This document shows, piece by piece, positions 37,329 through 47,423 of a stretch of DNA of 64,000 nt. The stretch is from the NCBI RefSeq assembly GCF_007748175.1, contig NZ_CP037422.1, forward strand, positions 1,032,528 to 1,096,527, in the 5' to 3' direction. A model generated the notes under the pieces. It was not told the DNA's origin and did not search any database. It worked only from the letters and a program-made list of their open reading frames with translations. Made by a program: the position numbers and the translations under genes. How positions within the stretch are numbered: position 1 is the stretch's first letter; every line of letters begins with the position of its first letter. Source of the DNA: Gimesia aquarii. Its GTDB lineage: Bacteria; Planctomycetota; Planctomycetia; Planctomycetales; Planctomycetaceae.

Positions 37329-37538
37329 TCAAACAGTCAACGCGGCTTCCTCTATGCAGATTGACCAATTTACAAGCCACGAACGACACAAAACAAAAAA
37401 AAATTCCTTGTTCGTAGTAATAAAGTCAAAAGGTAACATAAACTGTGCCGAACAGGATCGGGGTAGGTCTCTTTTACTAGTGAGACACGCCCCTTTATCT
37501 ATTTCTTTTATTATCAAACACACCTTGAGACTCGATGA

Positions 37539-37715
37539 TCAGTTTTCAAAAAACGAACGCGGGGGCTTGAATTTTGAGTCGAGCTGAAACTCGAATTTCG
37601 ATTCCGGTGCATTGACTGTGGCTGCCTGGACGATCGCATGAGGCTTGAACAGGTTATAGGCAGGGGGAATGCGAGTGAACAGGGATCTTCCGATTAGCCT
37701 TACTTTTCGTACCAT
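37539..37715 (-). CDS. Possible 58-residue basic peptide gene
   Basis: ATG at 37715 to TGA at 37539 gives 58 residues: RLIGRSLFTRIPPAYNLFKP, then VNAPESKFEFQLDSKFKPP and an end SFFEN. The texture is protein-like, with a basic start and amphipathic middle, but no good ribosome site or family was seen. It could be a small gene or a fragment from the same event that left the transposase scrap. Confidence 0.3.
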   Translation of the reverse strand: MVRKVRLIGRSLFTRIPPAYNLFKPHAIVQAATVNAPESKFEFQLDSKFKPPRSFFEN

Positions 37716-37856
37716 TAACAGATATCTTTACCCTCAGGATTGCCTTGCTTTCTGCTTCACAATATTAAAATCAATAACACGAATAAAGCTTCTGCGGCTT
37801 TATATAAAAATGACAGCTCTCAGTTGCATCATAGACCTGTTGAAGGGAGTTTTAAG

Positions 37857-38603
37857 ATGACGATCGAAACAGAGCAGGAGCTCAAAGAATTAAGACATAT
37901 TGGCAGAATTGTAGCAATGACGCTGAAAGAGATGATGAATCGCACAGAACCTGGCATGACCACGGGCGAGCTGGATCTCATCGGCAAAGAGATGTTTGAA
38001 CGCTATGATGCCCATTCCGCTCCGAAAGTAACATATAATTTTCCCGGCTATACCTGCATCAGTATCAATGAAGAGGTCGCGCATGGAATTCCCGGAAACA
38101 GAGTGATCCAGCCCGGCGATGTTGTGAATATTGATGTGTCTGCTGAAAAGAATGGATACTTCGCAGATACCGGTGGAACCCTGGTTGTTCCTCCGGACAA
38201 CGCGATCAAAAACAAACTGATCGACTCAACAAAACTCGCCCTGAATGAAGCCTGCCACGTCGCGAGAGCAGGTCGACCGCTCAATGGCATCGGAAGGTCG
38301 ATTGAGAAGGTTGCAAAACAGAGCGGCTTTCAAATTATCAAAAATTTATGCAGCCACGGTATCGGACGCGGTCTGCACGAAGCACCTGACACAATTCCAG
38401 GTTACGATGAGCCAAGAGAGAAACGCAGGTTACATGCAGGACTGGTTATCACCATTGAGCCGTTCTTATCAACGACAAACAGGTTTGTCACCGAGACCGA
38501 CGACGGATGGACACTGGCAGGGGGAAAAAACAGTCTCTCAGCCCAGTTTGAACACACGCTGGTCATTACGAAAGGTAAACCAATCCTGTTAACCATGATC
38601 TAA
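37857..38603 (+). CDS. map: Type I methionine aminopeptidase
   Basis: 248 residues from ATG 37857, with an AAGGGAG site about 9 bases upstream; the frame continues without need to 37740. All five metal ligands are in place: Asp93 and Asp104 (NIDVSAEKNGYFADTGG), His167 (SHGIGRGLHE), Glu201 (TIEPF) and Glu232 (QFEHT). His76 and His174 serve the substrate site. It removes the initiator Met from new proteins. The gene stands alone outside the usual ribosomal cluster, so it may be a second copy in this genome. Confidence 0.95.
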   Translation: MTIETEQELKELRHIGRIVAMTLKEMMNRTEPGMTTGELDLIGKEMFERYDAHSAPKVTYNFPGYTCISINEEVAHGIPGNRVIQPGDVVNIDVSAEKNGYFADTGGTLVVPPDNAIKNKLIDSTKLALNEACHVARAGRPLNGIGRSIEKVAKQSGFQIIKNLCSHGIGRGLHEAPDTIPGYDEPREKRRLHAGLVITIEPFLSTTNRFVTETDDGWTLAGGKNSLSAQFEHTLVITKGKPILLTMI

Positions 38604-38783
38604 AAAACGGCAAACCACTATATATAGATAATCGCGACTTGCAGGTTATCGATTAAACTTGAAAAATGGACGATACTGGTCCATTTACAAATCTTCTAAC
38701 TCATTGAAATTAAAACAGATACAACAATCATAAAAATCAAGCGCTGCAAAATCCGGTGCAGTTGATTTAAAACCAATAGCCGA

Positions 38784-39038
38784 TCAAGTGTCTAAAACTT
38801 TTTCCGAAGGATCGGCTTTGCACCGAGGACATGAATAAAACTCAGGTGCATGGTTTTCCAATCTAAGACTGCCGATTCCAATATATCCTGCTTTTGCATT
38901 CGCTGGATCAACATTCTTTTTTATCCCAAGTATCGGCCCAAACTCTTCCTCTTTTGCTGCTGCATCAAAAATAGTACCCAACAGAAGTACTAGACCGCAA
39001 CACGGACACTGCCTTGATAATTCTGCGTTGTCATTCAT
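38784..39038 (-). CDS. Small zinc-ribbon protein
   Basis: 84 residues. Two cysteine pairs, CPCC at about 11-14 and CPRC at about 70-73, would form a zinc ribbon with a long intervening segment, GTIFDAAAKEEEFGPILGIK and IGSLRLENHAPEFYS. No other feature. Function unknown. Confidence 0.6.
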   Translation of the reverse strand: MNDNAELSRQCPCCGLVLLLGTIFDAAAKEEEFGPILGIKKNVDPANAKAGYIGIGSLRLENHAPEFYSCPRCKADPSEKVLDT

Positions 39039-39153
39039 GTCAGTATCAATATGCTTACTTCGACGTCGTGAATAGTACTACGTCATTTCATATTAACAAC
39101 ATTAATCAATCACCTCGCAAAAAACTTGAAAAAAAAGTTCTAAACAAACATAA

Positions 39154-39285
39154 TTCAGTGACCGTGTTGAAAACGATCAAGAGGAGCAAGGAAAAAGTTC
39201 CGATCTGGGTGATTGTAATTTAAGAGAGGCTGGTTTGAGCTGGGCCAATTTGGAGTGCACCACTTTTAGCGGGATAAATTTGTAA
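39154..39285 (+). pseudogene. C-terminal fragment of a pentapeptide-repeat protein
   Basis: From 39154 the frame reads about 43 codons ending SDLGDCNLREAGLSWANL and ECTTFSGINL before TAA at 39283. The five-residue rhythm with Leu/Phe at the centre (DLGD, NLRE, AGLSW, ANLEC) is pentapeptide-repeat type. It has no start codon and lies 125 bases before an intact gene of the same type. Confidence 0.5.
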
Positions 39286-39410
39286 CTTACCCTCATTTTA
39301 TGTTCTCTTTAGCTGTCCATCAATATGTCAGCCATCACTTGAAAAAGGGCAGTTGGCAAGCACTGTAGTAGTCCAATACAGACATATTATTCCTAATAAG
39401 TAGAATTATC

Positions 39411-40334
39411 ATGAAACCAATAATCAATTTTTTCTTTGTGTTTGTATCTATTACTATCTCTCTGACAGTATTAGTACTTTATATAAAACAAGACAGTTTT
39501 ATAGAGTCTCAAAACCATTCCATTCAGAAACAAAACGAAGAGCTTCAGCTCCAGCTAAATCAAAAAACTAAGAAGCTACAGACTCAACTAAATCAACAGA
39601 ATACGAAACTTCAAAAACTGATAGATCAGCAGATTATAGAAAGAAAAAGAGCAAAACGAACTCGTTTGATAGATATCCTCTACCAGGAAAGGGAAGCTCA
39701 GAGTGGATCGATTCCTGTGTTCCTCAAAAATCACTCAACATCCAGAAAACCGAGATTACCAAAAGCCAACTTGCGATCGAGACGAGAAGCTGTCATCGAG
39801 TTCATCAAACTTGAAAGGGAAGCAGGAAAGAAAATTGATTTGAATAGTGCTTTTCTAAGTAATGTTGATCTCAGTAGGAAAAAATTAAAAGAGTATGACT
39901 TGGTAGGGGCTCTGAAAGGTGCTAGCCTGAGAGGAGCACACTTGGAAGGAGTCGACTTTAGCGATACAAATCTGGAAGGCGCCACTTTTTTAGGAGCTAA
40001 TTTGGAATCGGCGCGATTCTTTGGAGCCAACTTAATCGACACGAACCTCAGAGCAACAAACTTAGAGGGAGCCATGTTCTTTGAAACACGCTTGGCTGGA
40101 GCGAAATTTCATGGATCGTACATAAAATTGGCTGTTTTTTATGGAGCTTTTCTGCATGGGGCCATTGTAAATTCATCCCAATGGATTGAGGATTACCATA
40201 AGATGAATCCACGTTTAAGAACTTTCCGTTTAGATCAATACTCACTCGTCGAAGGAAAAGATGAAAACGGAGACCGAATCTATTTCATCAATGGGCCAGA
40301 CCCCGCATTAAAAGCTAAGAAACCCAAACTGTAA
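39411..40334 (+). CDS. Membrane-anchored pentapeptide-repeat protein
   Basis: 307 residues: an N-terminal membrane anchor (about 5-23), a Gln/Lys-rich coiled coil (about 35-85, QLNQKTKKLQTQLNQQNTKL), a basic linker, then about 25 pentapeptide repeats from about 140 to 265 (e.g. ANLESARFFGANLIDTNLRA, TNLEGAMFFE). The repeats form a right-handed beta helix. A cytoplasmic or periplasmic scaffold role is likely, tethered by the helix. Function unknown. Confidence 0.88.
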   Translation: MKPIINFFFVFVSITISLTVLVLYIKQDSFIESQNHSIQKQNEELQLQLNQKTKKLQTQLNQQNTKLQKLIDQQIIERKRAKRTRLIDILYQEREAQSGSIPVFLKNHSTSRKPRLPKANLRSRREAVIEFIKLEREAGKKIDLNSAFLSNVDLSRKKLKEYDLVGALKGASLRGAHLEGVDFSDTNLEGATFLGANLESARFFGANLIDTNLRATNLEGAMFFETRLAGAKFHGSYIKLAVFYGAFLHGAIVNSSQWIEDYHKMNPRLRTFRLDQYSLVEGKDENGDRIYFINGPDPALKAKKPKL

Positions 40335-40396
40335 ACAAATTGATTGGAACCGCTAACAGCTGTCGAAATGAAGGAATAGGCAATCAAAGTCATCAT

Positions 40397-40819
40397 TTAA
40401 TCGGTCAACCATTTTTTGCCAACTGTAAAACAACCGGTGGCGGCAAAGAATCCTACTATGGGAAATGCCCCTTGTTTACCCTGCAACCCCTCGGTAAATA
40501 ATACTCGAATCGCACCAAAGAGCATGAGTAAGCCAAGTAAAATGGCAAGGCAGCCGAATATCTTTTTCACGACTTTACCGGGAGTGATCTCGATTGCCTT
40601 TTTCGATTTCTTTTTCTTCTTGGCGGAAGCGGGTTTCTTTTTTCTCCGTGTGGGGACACTCGGCTCTTCGTAGTCTTCATATAGATCTTCGATTTCTTCG
40701 TCAGCGGCCGGCACTCGGATTTTCGCACCGCAGGATTTACATTTGAGTGTCTGGCCGGCTCGTTCATCGCGTACATTATAATTTTGGAAGCATTCGTCAC
40801 ACTGAACTGAAATCGTCAT
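40397..40819 (-). CDS. MJ0042-type zinc-finger membrane protein
   Basis: 140 residues from ATG 40819. It starts with the zinc finger CDECFQNYNVRDERAGQTLK plus CKSCG (four cysteines). An acidic patch (EEIEDLYEDYEE) and a long Lys-rich stretch (RRKKKPASAKKKKKSKK) follow, then two hydrophobic helices at about 85-105 and 118-136. Planctomycetes have many such proteins. The Lys run may bind nucleic acid or the membrane surface. Function unknown. Confidence 0.8.
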   Translation of the reverse strand: MTISVQCDECFQNYNVRDERAGQTLKCKSCGAKIRVPAADEEIEDLYEDYEEPSVPTRRKKKPASAKKKKKSKKAIEITPGKVVKKIFGCLAILLGLLMLFGAIRVLFTEGLQGKQGAFPIVGFFAATGCFTVGKKWLTD

Positions 40820-40894
40820 GAAAACTCTCTCAAAGTGGGCTGCTCTCTTCTGTATTGCTTGGATTAGATGCTGCTGAGACGAGAGCCGGGTCAC

Positions 40895-40929
40895 TAAAAA
40901 AGCCCTATCTCTTTAATGAGAAAGGGCTT
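40895..40929 (-). terminator. Terminator of tRNA-Val
   Basis: On the minus strand AAGCCCTTTCTC pairs (one mismatch) with GAGATAGGGCTT across a 6-base loop, followed by a T run at 40900-40895. It lies 5 bases past the tRNA-Val 3' end. Confidence 0.8.
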
Positions 40930-40934
40930 ATAAT

Positions 40935-41008
40935 TGGACGATACTGGATTCGAACCAGTGACCTCCACGATGTCAACGTGGCACTCTAACCAACTGAGCT
41001 AATCGTCC
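40935..41008 (-). tRNA. tRNA-Val (GAC)
   Basis: 74 bases on the minus strand: acceptor GGACGAT pairs with ATCGTCC plus discriminator A. The D arm is AGCTCAGTTGGTTAGAGT, the anticodon loop TTGACAT with anticodon GAC, and the T arm GGTTCGAATCC. CCA is not encoded. A terminator follows directly. Confidence 0.95.
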
Positions 41009-41263
41009 TGCGGTTAAAAAGGGTACGCGCCGATTAAGAAATCGTCAAGTTCCAGACGAGTTTCTGTGAAAAAAACTGCTGAAAGTAAGAGTCTGGCGCC
41101 CTGTCTGACCGATCATATCAATTTCAGCGGTTTCCGACGATTTTTCTGCGGACGGGCGAACATTGACGCGGACATAACTTGTCGAATATAAAGACTCTAC
41201 CTCCTTCGAACTGCCTGAGCAGTGAGCCCTTTGTAACGGCGACTGTGGTGGTTCCGACTTTAG

Positions 41264-43462
41264 ATGAAGTTCAAAAAACGAATGATTCAAATCAAATTAC
41301 CCGATGGAAGTGTTAAGGAATTCTCAGACAACAGCTCCGCAATCGATGTCGCACAATCAATTGGAGAACGGCTGGCCAACGCGGTGGTCGCTGCCGAGGT
41401 AAACGGAACCGTTTGTGATGCGTTCCGACCCATGCAGGAGATCGCGAATTCGTCCGAAATCTCACTCCGCCTGCTGACCGATCGCGATGCCGAAGCACTC
41501 GGCGTGATGCGGCACTCGTGTGCCCACGTAATGGCGCGAGCCGTGATGCGTCTCTGGCCCGGCATTCAACTGGCCTTTGGCCCGACCCTGCCTCATGGAT
41601 TCTATTACGATTTTGGTCTCGAACATACCATCAGCGAAGATGACTTTCCCAAAATCGAAGAGGAGATGAAAAAGATCATCAAAGAGGAGGAACCGTTCGA
41701 ACGATTCTCCCTCGACCGAGGCGAAGCCGTTTCGTTTGTGAACGAGATGGCTCAGCATTCTAAAGCGGAGCATATCGAAACGGGGCTCGCCGATCATGGG
41801 CAACTCAGCTTTTATCGACAGGGCGAGTTTGTTGATCTCTGCCGTGGTCCTCATATTCCCAACGCGGGAAAAATCAAAGCTTTCAAACTGTTGTCGGTTG
41901 CAGGTTCCTACTGGAAAGGCGACACCGGGAATAAACCGTTGCAGCGTCTGTATGGAACTGCGTTTTTCAGCAAAAAAGATTTGAAAAAGTATCTGGAACA
42001 GGTCGAAGAAGCCAAACGCCGCGACCATCGTGTGCTTGGCAAAAAACTGGGACTGTTTCAGATCAATCCGGAAGTGGGACAGGGACTCTGCCTCTGGCTG
42101 CCCAAAGGGGCCACGATCCGCGCGGTACTGGAAGACTTCATCAAAGTTGAACTCACACGGCTCGGCTATCAGCCGGTCTACTCACCCCATATCGGGCGTG
42201 TCGAACTGTATGAAACCAGCGGTCACTTCCCCTACTATCGCGACTCGCAATTCGCGCCCCTGTTCGGGCACGATGCCGGTCAACTGGTCGATTTCTGGGT
42301 CCGCAAACTGGAAGAGGACAATCTGTCGGCTGAGGATGAAGAGACATTTTGGAAATCCTCACGGGTGATGAACTGCGATTTCGAATTCCCTCCCGGCGCG
42401 AATCGCGAAGAAAAAATTGCAATCCTCAAAGACTGGGAACACAAAAACGAACGGTATCTGCTGAAGCCGATGAACTGTCCGCATCACGCGGAAATGTATC
42501 GCTCGATGCCGCGGAGTTATCGCGATCTCCCCGTGCGACTGGCGGAATTTGGAACCGTGTATCGCCACGAGCAAACGGGGGAATTGAACGGGATGTTGCG
42601 CGTCCGCGGCCTGACTCAGGATGATGCGCACATTTTCTGTACTCCCGAGCAAGTGGAAGACGAATTCCGGATCACACTGGATCTTGTCAAATTCATTCTG
42701 GCTTCGGTTGGCCTGGACAATTTCCGCGTGCAACTTTCGCTGCGTGAACCGGGCAGTGACAAGTATGTGGGCAGTGAAGAGAACTGGCAACGTGCCGAAA
42801 ACAGTCTGCGAAAAGTACTCTCCGATTCGGGAATGCCATTCACAGAGTGTGAAGGTGAAGCCGCGTTCTACGGACCAAAGGCCGACTTTATGGTTTCAGA
42901 CTGTATCGGCCGCGAATGGCAGTTGGGAACGGTACAACTCGATTACAATCTGCCAGAGCGTTTCCAGCTTGAATATACCGGCTCCGACAATCAGCCACAC
43001 CGTCCGGTCATGATTCATCGTGCCCCGTTTGGTTCGATGGAACGCTTTACCGGTATGTTGATCGAACATTTCGCAGGTGCGTTTCCACTCTGGTTGGCTC
43101 CTGAGCAAATCCGTGTGTTGCCCGTCAGCGACAAGACACTCGATTATGCGAACGAAGTGGCAGCCGAACTGCGCAAGAACGGATTCCGTATTTCCGTCGA
43201 CACACGCAGTTCGAAAGTCAACGCGAAAATTCGCGACGCCCAACTGGAATTGATTCCGTATATGTTCATCGTCGGTCCCAAAGAGGCGGAACAAACTGCG
43301 GTCGCGGTACGGGACCGTATCGACGGTGACTTGGGACCAATGCCGTTAGGGGATGCAATTTCCAAACTGAAACAGGAAGTCGAAGATCGTCTTGTACGGC
43401 AGGTTGTGGAAAACAGCTTTTCCGGAATCGAAGGACAGACTGAGGAATCGAATGAATATTAA
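41264..43462 (+). CDS. thrS: Threonyl-tRNA synthetase with a large insertion
   Basis: 732 residues, longer than the usual 640 or so. Domains in order: TGS (1-65; a shorter start at 41282, [10 protein letters not shown], fits family starts better), N2 editing domain with [11 protein letters not shown] (about 84-94) and the DLCRGPHIP segment, class II catalytic core with [25 protein letters not shown] and APFGSMERF, then the anticodon-binding domain. About 60-65 extra residues lie between the motif-1 region and MNCPHH (about 332-395). No T-box leader was seen. It charges tRNA-Thr. Confidence 0.96.
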   Translation: MKFKKRMIQIKLPDGSVKEFSDNSSAIDVAQSIGERLANAVVAAEVNGTVCDAFRPMQEIANSSEISLRLLTDRDAEALGVMRHSCAHVMARAVMRLWPGIQLAFGPTLPHGFYYDFGLEHTISEDDFPKIEEEMKKIIKEEEPFERFSLDRGEAVSFVNEMAQHSKAEHIETGLADHGQLSFYRQGEFVDLCRGPHIPNAGKIKAFKLLSVAGSYWKGDTGNKPLQRLYGTAFFSKKDLKKYLEQVEEAKRRDHRVLGKKLGLFQINPEVGQGLCLWLPKGATIRAVLEDFIKVELTRLGYQPVYSPHIGRVELYETSGHFPYYRDSQFAPLFGHDAGQLVDFWVRKLEEDNLSAEDEETFWKSSRVMNCDFEFPPGANREEKIAILKDWEHKNERYLLKPMNCPHHAEMYRSMPRSYRDLPVRLAEFGTVYRHEQTGELNGMLRVRGLTQDDAHIFCTPEQVEDEFRITLDLVKFILASVGLDNFRVQLSLREPGSDKYVGSEENWQRAENSLRKVLSDSGMPFTECEGEAAFYGPKADFMVSDCIGREWQLGTVQLDYNLPERFQLEYTGSDNQPHRPVMIHRAPFGSMERFTGMLIEHFAGAFPLWLAPEQIRVLPVSDKTLDYANEVAAELRKNGFRISVDTRSSKVNAKIRDAQLELIPYMFIVGPKEAEQTAVAVRDRIDGDLGPMPLGDAISKLKQEVEDRLVRQVVENSFSGIEGQTEESNEY

Positions 43463-43620
43463 CTGGGATCAATCATTTGAGAATCATAAAGGGCACTAAG
43501 TAAAAAAATGCGGTAGTGGGGCAGTTTGCGTTTTTTCTTGCTTGAGCGATTAGGCATGGATAAAGTATGTGCTGGCTATCAAGTCTCGGCAAGTCAAGAC
43601 ATCTCTTGGGGAAAGAACCG

Positions 43621-44124
43621 ATGAAAGAGAAACCAATCGCCAAATTCAAACTGTCATTCAAGCGTATGTACCTTGTGGTGATGGCCTATGCTATTCCGGG
43701 GTTTCTATTGGTTGTGATTGCAGATGCAGCGGTTTGCGGTGTTGAAAACATGAATTTTTCTGGTACGCTGATCACAGTCTTGGGAACTATTATTGGAATG
43801 GCAGTCATTGCAGTGGCTCTAGTAGCCCTTGTAGTTCTAGTCCCATACTACAAGGTAAGCGTGTATAAGGATCGAATTGGATGCCGTGACTTTTGGGGTT
43901 TCTATCGAGAGCAAAAATGGAGTGAAGCAGAGAATGTGCGACCGTTCACCTATCTGTTTGGGCTTAAAGTGGCGATACTTCAAAGCCGTTCAAACAATAT
44001 TTGGATTCCAATGTTCCTTACGGATATGAATGGTTTCCGAACTCTGGTTTCCGAACTGGCCAGCCCCGATTCAGCACTGGCAGAGTACCTAACGCAAAAC
44101 GAGCAACAAGAGATCGACACCTAG
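43621..44124 (+). CDS. Small membrane protein of unknown function
   Basis: 167 residues from ATG 43621. Two membrane helices (about 15-37 and 47-72) precede a cytoplasmic part with a PH-like or YcxB-like pattern (YKVSVYKDRIGCRDFWG, EAENVRPFTYLFGLKVAIL). It has Val/Ala-rich helices. No family is certain. It follows thrS by 159 bases in the same direction. Confidence 0.65.
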   Translation: MKEKPIAKFKLSFKRMYLVVMAYAIPGFLLVVIADAAVCGVENMNFSGTLITVLGTIIGMAVIAVALVALVVLVPYYKVSVYKDRIGCRDFWGFYREQKWSEAENVRPFTYLFGLKVAILQSRSNNIWIPMFLTDMNGFRTLVSELASPDSALAEYLTQNEQQEIDT

Positions 44125-44286
44125 TCAAGCGACTCGACGCTTCCGTGCCCGAAGTCAAAATTCAAACTGACCCACTACCAAAAATTCTGCTGCGTTCCGA
44201 CGATGATTGAGATAGATTATCGGCCATAAAAAAACTCGCATGAGTTTTCTATTCTCAACAAGGCCATTTCACCTATGAATTCAGAT

Positions 44287-45426
44287 CTATTTCAAAACGT
44301 GTGGATCAAGCCAGACGGCATATGCCCCCCGATTAATCCCTGGAGTTTCAGTTCGAATTTCCAGTCGATGAATATTTTTGACAGAAACTTTACAGAATAG
44401 CACGTCCTTATCATGTCGAATTGGGATGGATTTCCAGAGAACTCTGTTATCTCCCAAGACTATGAAGGTAATTGTACTGTTAAATTGAGTTTTAGAGTCC
44501 CGGATGGCCACACCGGTCACAAAAGTATTGTATAGACCATCCAGCTGGTAACAGACGCGCGCGAAACCTCTACTTGGTGGAACCAGTCCCAGACCATTGG
44601 GGAACTCAATCTGATTGACCGTAAATATTCCCCCATTTCCAGGATCACCATTCTTTCCGAAAGGCCATCCACCTGGAATGACATCCAGTTCCTGCATGTG
44701 GTTCAGATACCGCAGGGGCATCTTGCTTAACTTTTCATTGATCTCCCTTTTATCTTCTCCGATTGATTGATTCCACGCTCGACTATACAAGTCATAAGCG
44801 TGCATTTCCAATTCTCGCTTTGTCAATCCTTTCTCTTTCTCAGCTAATTGATACCAGCCATTGGCAACCTCCAGCAGCGCACTTTGATTATTTAAGTTCG
44901 CAAGTTCCTGCTTAGCCAGGGTTCGAAATTCCGCATCTTCGCCTCTGGCGAGCCAGACAAGCCCCTGTTTCCAGTCATTCAACTTTAAGGCGTGAAACTG
45001 TCCATATAGAAAAGCTGATTTTGCGTCGTTCGGATTCTGTTGCAGTTTTTTATGAAATCTTTCGACGTTGCGATATTCGCGAACCAGCATTCCACAGCGC
45101 TGTTTTAAACTGTTCGCCAGTGTATATGCGTGGTTGTTTCCTGACGCTTTCCCCGCTTTGACGGCTAATGCCGCGATCTTCAGTGCTGACGAATAATCGC
45201 CTGCCTTGATTGCAGCCTGACTGGTCTCGATCGCTTCAAACGCCAGTTCTTTCCTGGACCCTGATCTCGATTTCGATTTCTGTAACAGCTGCTTGTATTT
45301 TTCAGAGAAATCGATGTTCTCAGAAAGTGGAAATGCTCCCAGAACTTGCGTTCCATCCGAAATAATAAGGGAACACAAGACAAAACTAAGCATGTGAACG
45401 AGAAACTGGTTTTTTAGAGTTAACAT
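44287..45426 (-). CDS. Secreted protein with TPR-like region and NPCBM-like C terminus
   Basis: 379 residues from ATG 45426. The signal peptide spans about 1-32. The middle has helical repeats (ALKIAALAVKAGKASGNNHA, AFLYGQFHALKLNDWKQGL). The C-terminal part (about 240-379) resembles an NPCBM carbohydrate-binding-like domain, ending RGAYAVWLDPHVL. This suggests a secreted or surface protein that binds glycans. Many planctomycetes have multiple similar proteins. Substrate unknown. Confidence 0.75.
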   Translation of the reverse strand: MLTLKNQFLVHMLSFVLCSLIISDGTQVLGAFPLSENIDFSEKYKQLLQKSKSRSGSRKELAFEAIETSQAAIKAGDYSSALKIAALAVKAGKASGNNHAYTLANSLKQRCGMLVREYRNVERFHKKLQQNPNDAKSAFLYGQFHALKLNDWKQGLVWLARGEDAEFRTLAKQELANLNNQSALLEVANGWYQLAEKEKGLTKRELEMHAYDLYSRAWNQSIGEDKREINEKLSKMPLRYLNHMQELDVIPGGWPFGKNGDPGNGGIFTVNQIEFPNGLGLVPPSRGFARVCYQLDGLYNTFVTGVAIRDSKTQFNSTITFIVLGDNRVLWKSIPIRHDKDVLFCKVSVKNIHRLEIRTETPGINRGAYAVWLDPHVLK

Positions 45427-46023
45427 TTTTAAATCCAATTAAGAATTTGTCTAGACTTATGTGCAAAATAAACAAAGGATACGTTTCTATCATAAGTGAA
45501 CCACTCTGGGGTTCCAAGCGTTTTCTCGACGAATTAAACAGGGAATTCCCATTTGGATTGAGTCCGAAACCGCTCCAGGCAAATTTTTTCGGTACCTAAT
45601 CATAACGTTACGTTGTTATTCAAAGGTCTGACGCAAATCACGTGTCAAAGTGTGGGAAGTCAAATGGGAAATGTGGGATTAAAGTACGATCTATTTGAGC
45701 GGCTCGGCGCTAGCCGCCGGTACTGTTCTATTCGTCATTCGATCTGCAATCGGTAATTCACACTCAATTGCAATTCGAAATAAAGTCGCAAAGTACCGAG
45801 TGCCAGCGCACTGTCGCTCACAGGATTCGTCGATTGATTCAGACCGAAAGTTGGTTGTTCAGACCAGCTTTCCTACTCTGAACACTTTGATATTTAGATT
45901 CCATTCCGATATAAATTACGGAAGTGAGTTTCATTTTGCATTCTAAAATGAAATGCGCGGACAGCATCGTTTCTGTTAAAGCATCAGATCCATTCTATAC
46001 CTGTTTTATGTGAGTAGTACACT
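45427..46023. other. 597-base intergenic region with repeat remnants
   Basis: No certain gene. A 37-codon minus-strand frame at 45490-45603 (YRKNLPGAVSDSIQ, then RRENAWNPRVVHL) has protein-like texture but no ribosome site. At 45697-45724 lies GCGGCTCGGCG-CTAG-CCGCCGG, a REP-like palindrome. At 45808-45826 GCACTGTCGCTCACAGGAT recurs with one change at 61001-61019. The region looks like a collection site for small repeats. Confidence 0.5.
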
Positions 46024-47391
46024 ATGAGCCAAGCTGTGGGACAACAGATTGAAACCGAGTTTTTTGCGAAGTTTCCGACCTCTTCACAGATGTACCAGCG
46101 GGCCTGTACTTTGTTTCCCAGTGGGGTGACTCACGATGGTCGCTATATGCAACCGTTTCCCATTTATGTCGATCATGCAACAGGTTCACATAAATATGAC
46201 GTGGACGGCAACGATATTATTGATTACTGGAGTGGTCACGGTGCTCTGATCATGGGGCACAGTCATCCGCAGATGGTCAAGGCGGTTCAGGATCAGGTTG
46301 CGAAAGGAACGCATTTCGGCGCCTGTCATGAGTTGGAACTGGAGTGGGGGGAACTTGTCCGCAAACTGGTCCCTTCTGGTGAAATGGTGCGTTTTACCAG
46401 TAGCGGAACTGAAGCCACCATGATGGCGTTACGCGTCTCGCGAATCGCTACCGGAAAAACAAAAGTCATGAAATTCGCCGGTCACTTTCACGGCTGGCAC
46501 GATCTCTTAGCTCAGGCCGCCGAACCACCACACGATGACAAAACCTATAAGATGCCCGGAGTCACGCACGGCGTGTCTGATGAATTGATTATCGTGCGTC
46601 CCAATGATCTGGGGCTGGTCGAGAAAGCGATTGCCGAACATGACCCGGCCTGTATCATTGTGGAAGCTACGGGCAGCCGCTGGGGTGTAGTGCCTTTGGA
46701 GGATGGTTTTCTACAAGGACTAAGACAACTGACGGCTGACAAAGGCGTGCTGCTGATTATGGATGAAGTCATCAGTGGTTTTCGAGTCGCGCCCGGGGGA
46801 ATGCAGGAAGTCTGTGGGATTGTCCCCGATTTGACCTCTTTGGCAAAAATCGTTGCCGGCGGATTACCCGGCGGTTGTTTGACCGGTCGCGCCGATCTGA
46901 TGCAGGCGATTGCCTTTGATAATCCGTTCGGCAAAAAAATGAAGCACCCCGGAACTTATAATGCGAATCCACTTTCGGCGGCGGCAGGCGTCTCTGCTCT
47001 CAAGTTGATCGAAAATGGAGAGCCCTGTCGGAAAGCCAACGAGAGCGGCGCGAAACTGCGAATGGGGATGAACGAAGTCCTGACACGTAAGAATGTGAAC
47101 TGGGCCGTCTATGGTCAGTTTTCGATTATCAAAGTGCTTCCCGGCTACGATGGTCCGCGGCCCGTGGATGACAAATTTGTGCCTTACGATAATGACTTTG
47201 ATCGTCTGGACTGCAAACACGATGCGCAGTTAGGCCACGCGTTTCGCTGTGCCCTGCTCTTGAATGGGGTCGACTGGTTCGGCTGGGGCGCCATGACCAC
47301 GGCTGCACACACGGATGAGGATATCAGCTTCACCGTGAATGCCTTCGAACGGGCCATCGATGCACTTCGCGCCGATGGTTTCATCGATTGA
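46024..47391 (+). CDS. Class III aminotransferase, glutamate-1-semialdehyde aminomutase-like
   Basis: 455 residues. PLP-fold segments are VDHATGSHKYDVDGNDIIDY, WSGHGALIMGHSHP, MVRFTSSGTEATMMALRVSR, FAGHFHGWHD, LLIMDEVISGFR and the PLP lysine in SLAKIVAGGLPGG (about residue 273). The overall pattern fits GSA-aminomutase (HemL)-like aminotransferases. The heme pathway role is uncertain because this copy lies away from other hem genes and is about 25 residues longer than HemL. It overlaps mug in the next frame. Confidence 0.88.
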   Translation: MSQAVGQQIETEFFAKFPTSSQMYQRACTLFPSGVTHDGRYMQPFPIYVDHATGSHKYDVDGNDIIDYWSGHGALIMGHSHPQMVKAVQDQVAKGTHFGACHELELEWGELVRKLVPSGEMVRFTSSGTEATMMALRVSRIATGKTKVMKFAGHFHGWHDLLAQAAEPPHDDKTYKMPGVTHGVSDELIIVRPNDLGLVEKAIAEHDPACIIVEATGSRWGVVPLEDGFLQGLRQLTADKGVLLIMDEVISGFRVAPGGMQEVCGIVPDLTSLAKIVAGGLPGGCLTGRADLMQAIAFDNPFGKKMKHPGTYNANPLSAAAGVSALKLIENGEPCRKANESGAKLRMGMNEVLTRKNVNWAVYGQFSIIKVLPGYDGPRPVDDKFVPYDNDFDRLDCKHDAQLGHAFRCALLLNGVDWFGWGAMTTAAHTDEDISFTVNAFERAIDALRADGFID

Positions 47392-47423
47392 TACAATGCG
47401 AAAACTCTCGGAGTCGATTGAAC

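Noticed and set aside
41009-41263. T-box or other riboswitch before thrS
   Set aside because: No T-box consensus, specifier-like stem or terminator/antiterminator pair could be seen.
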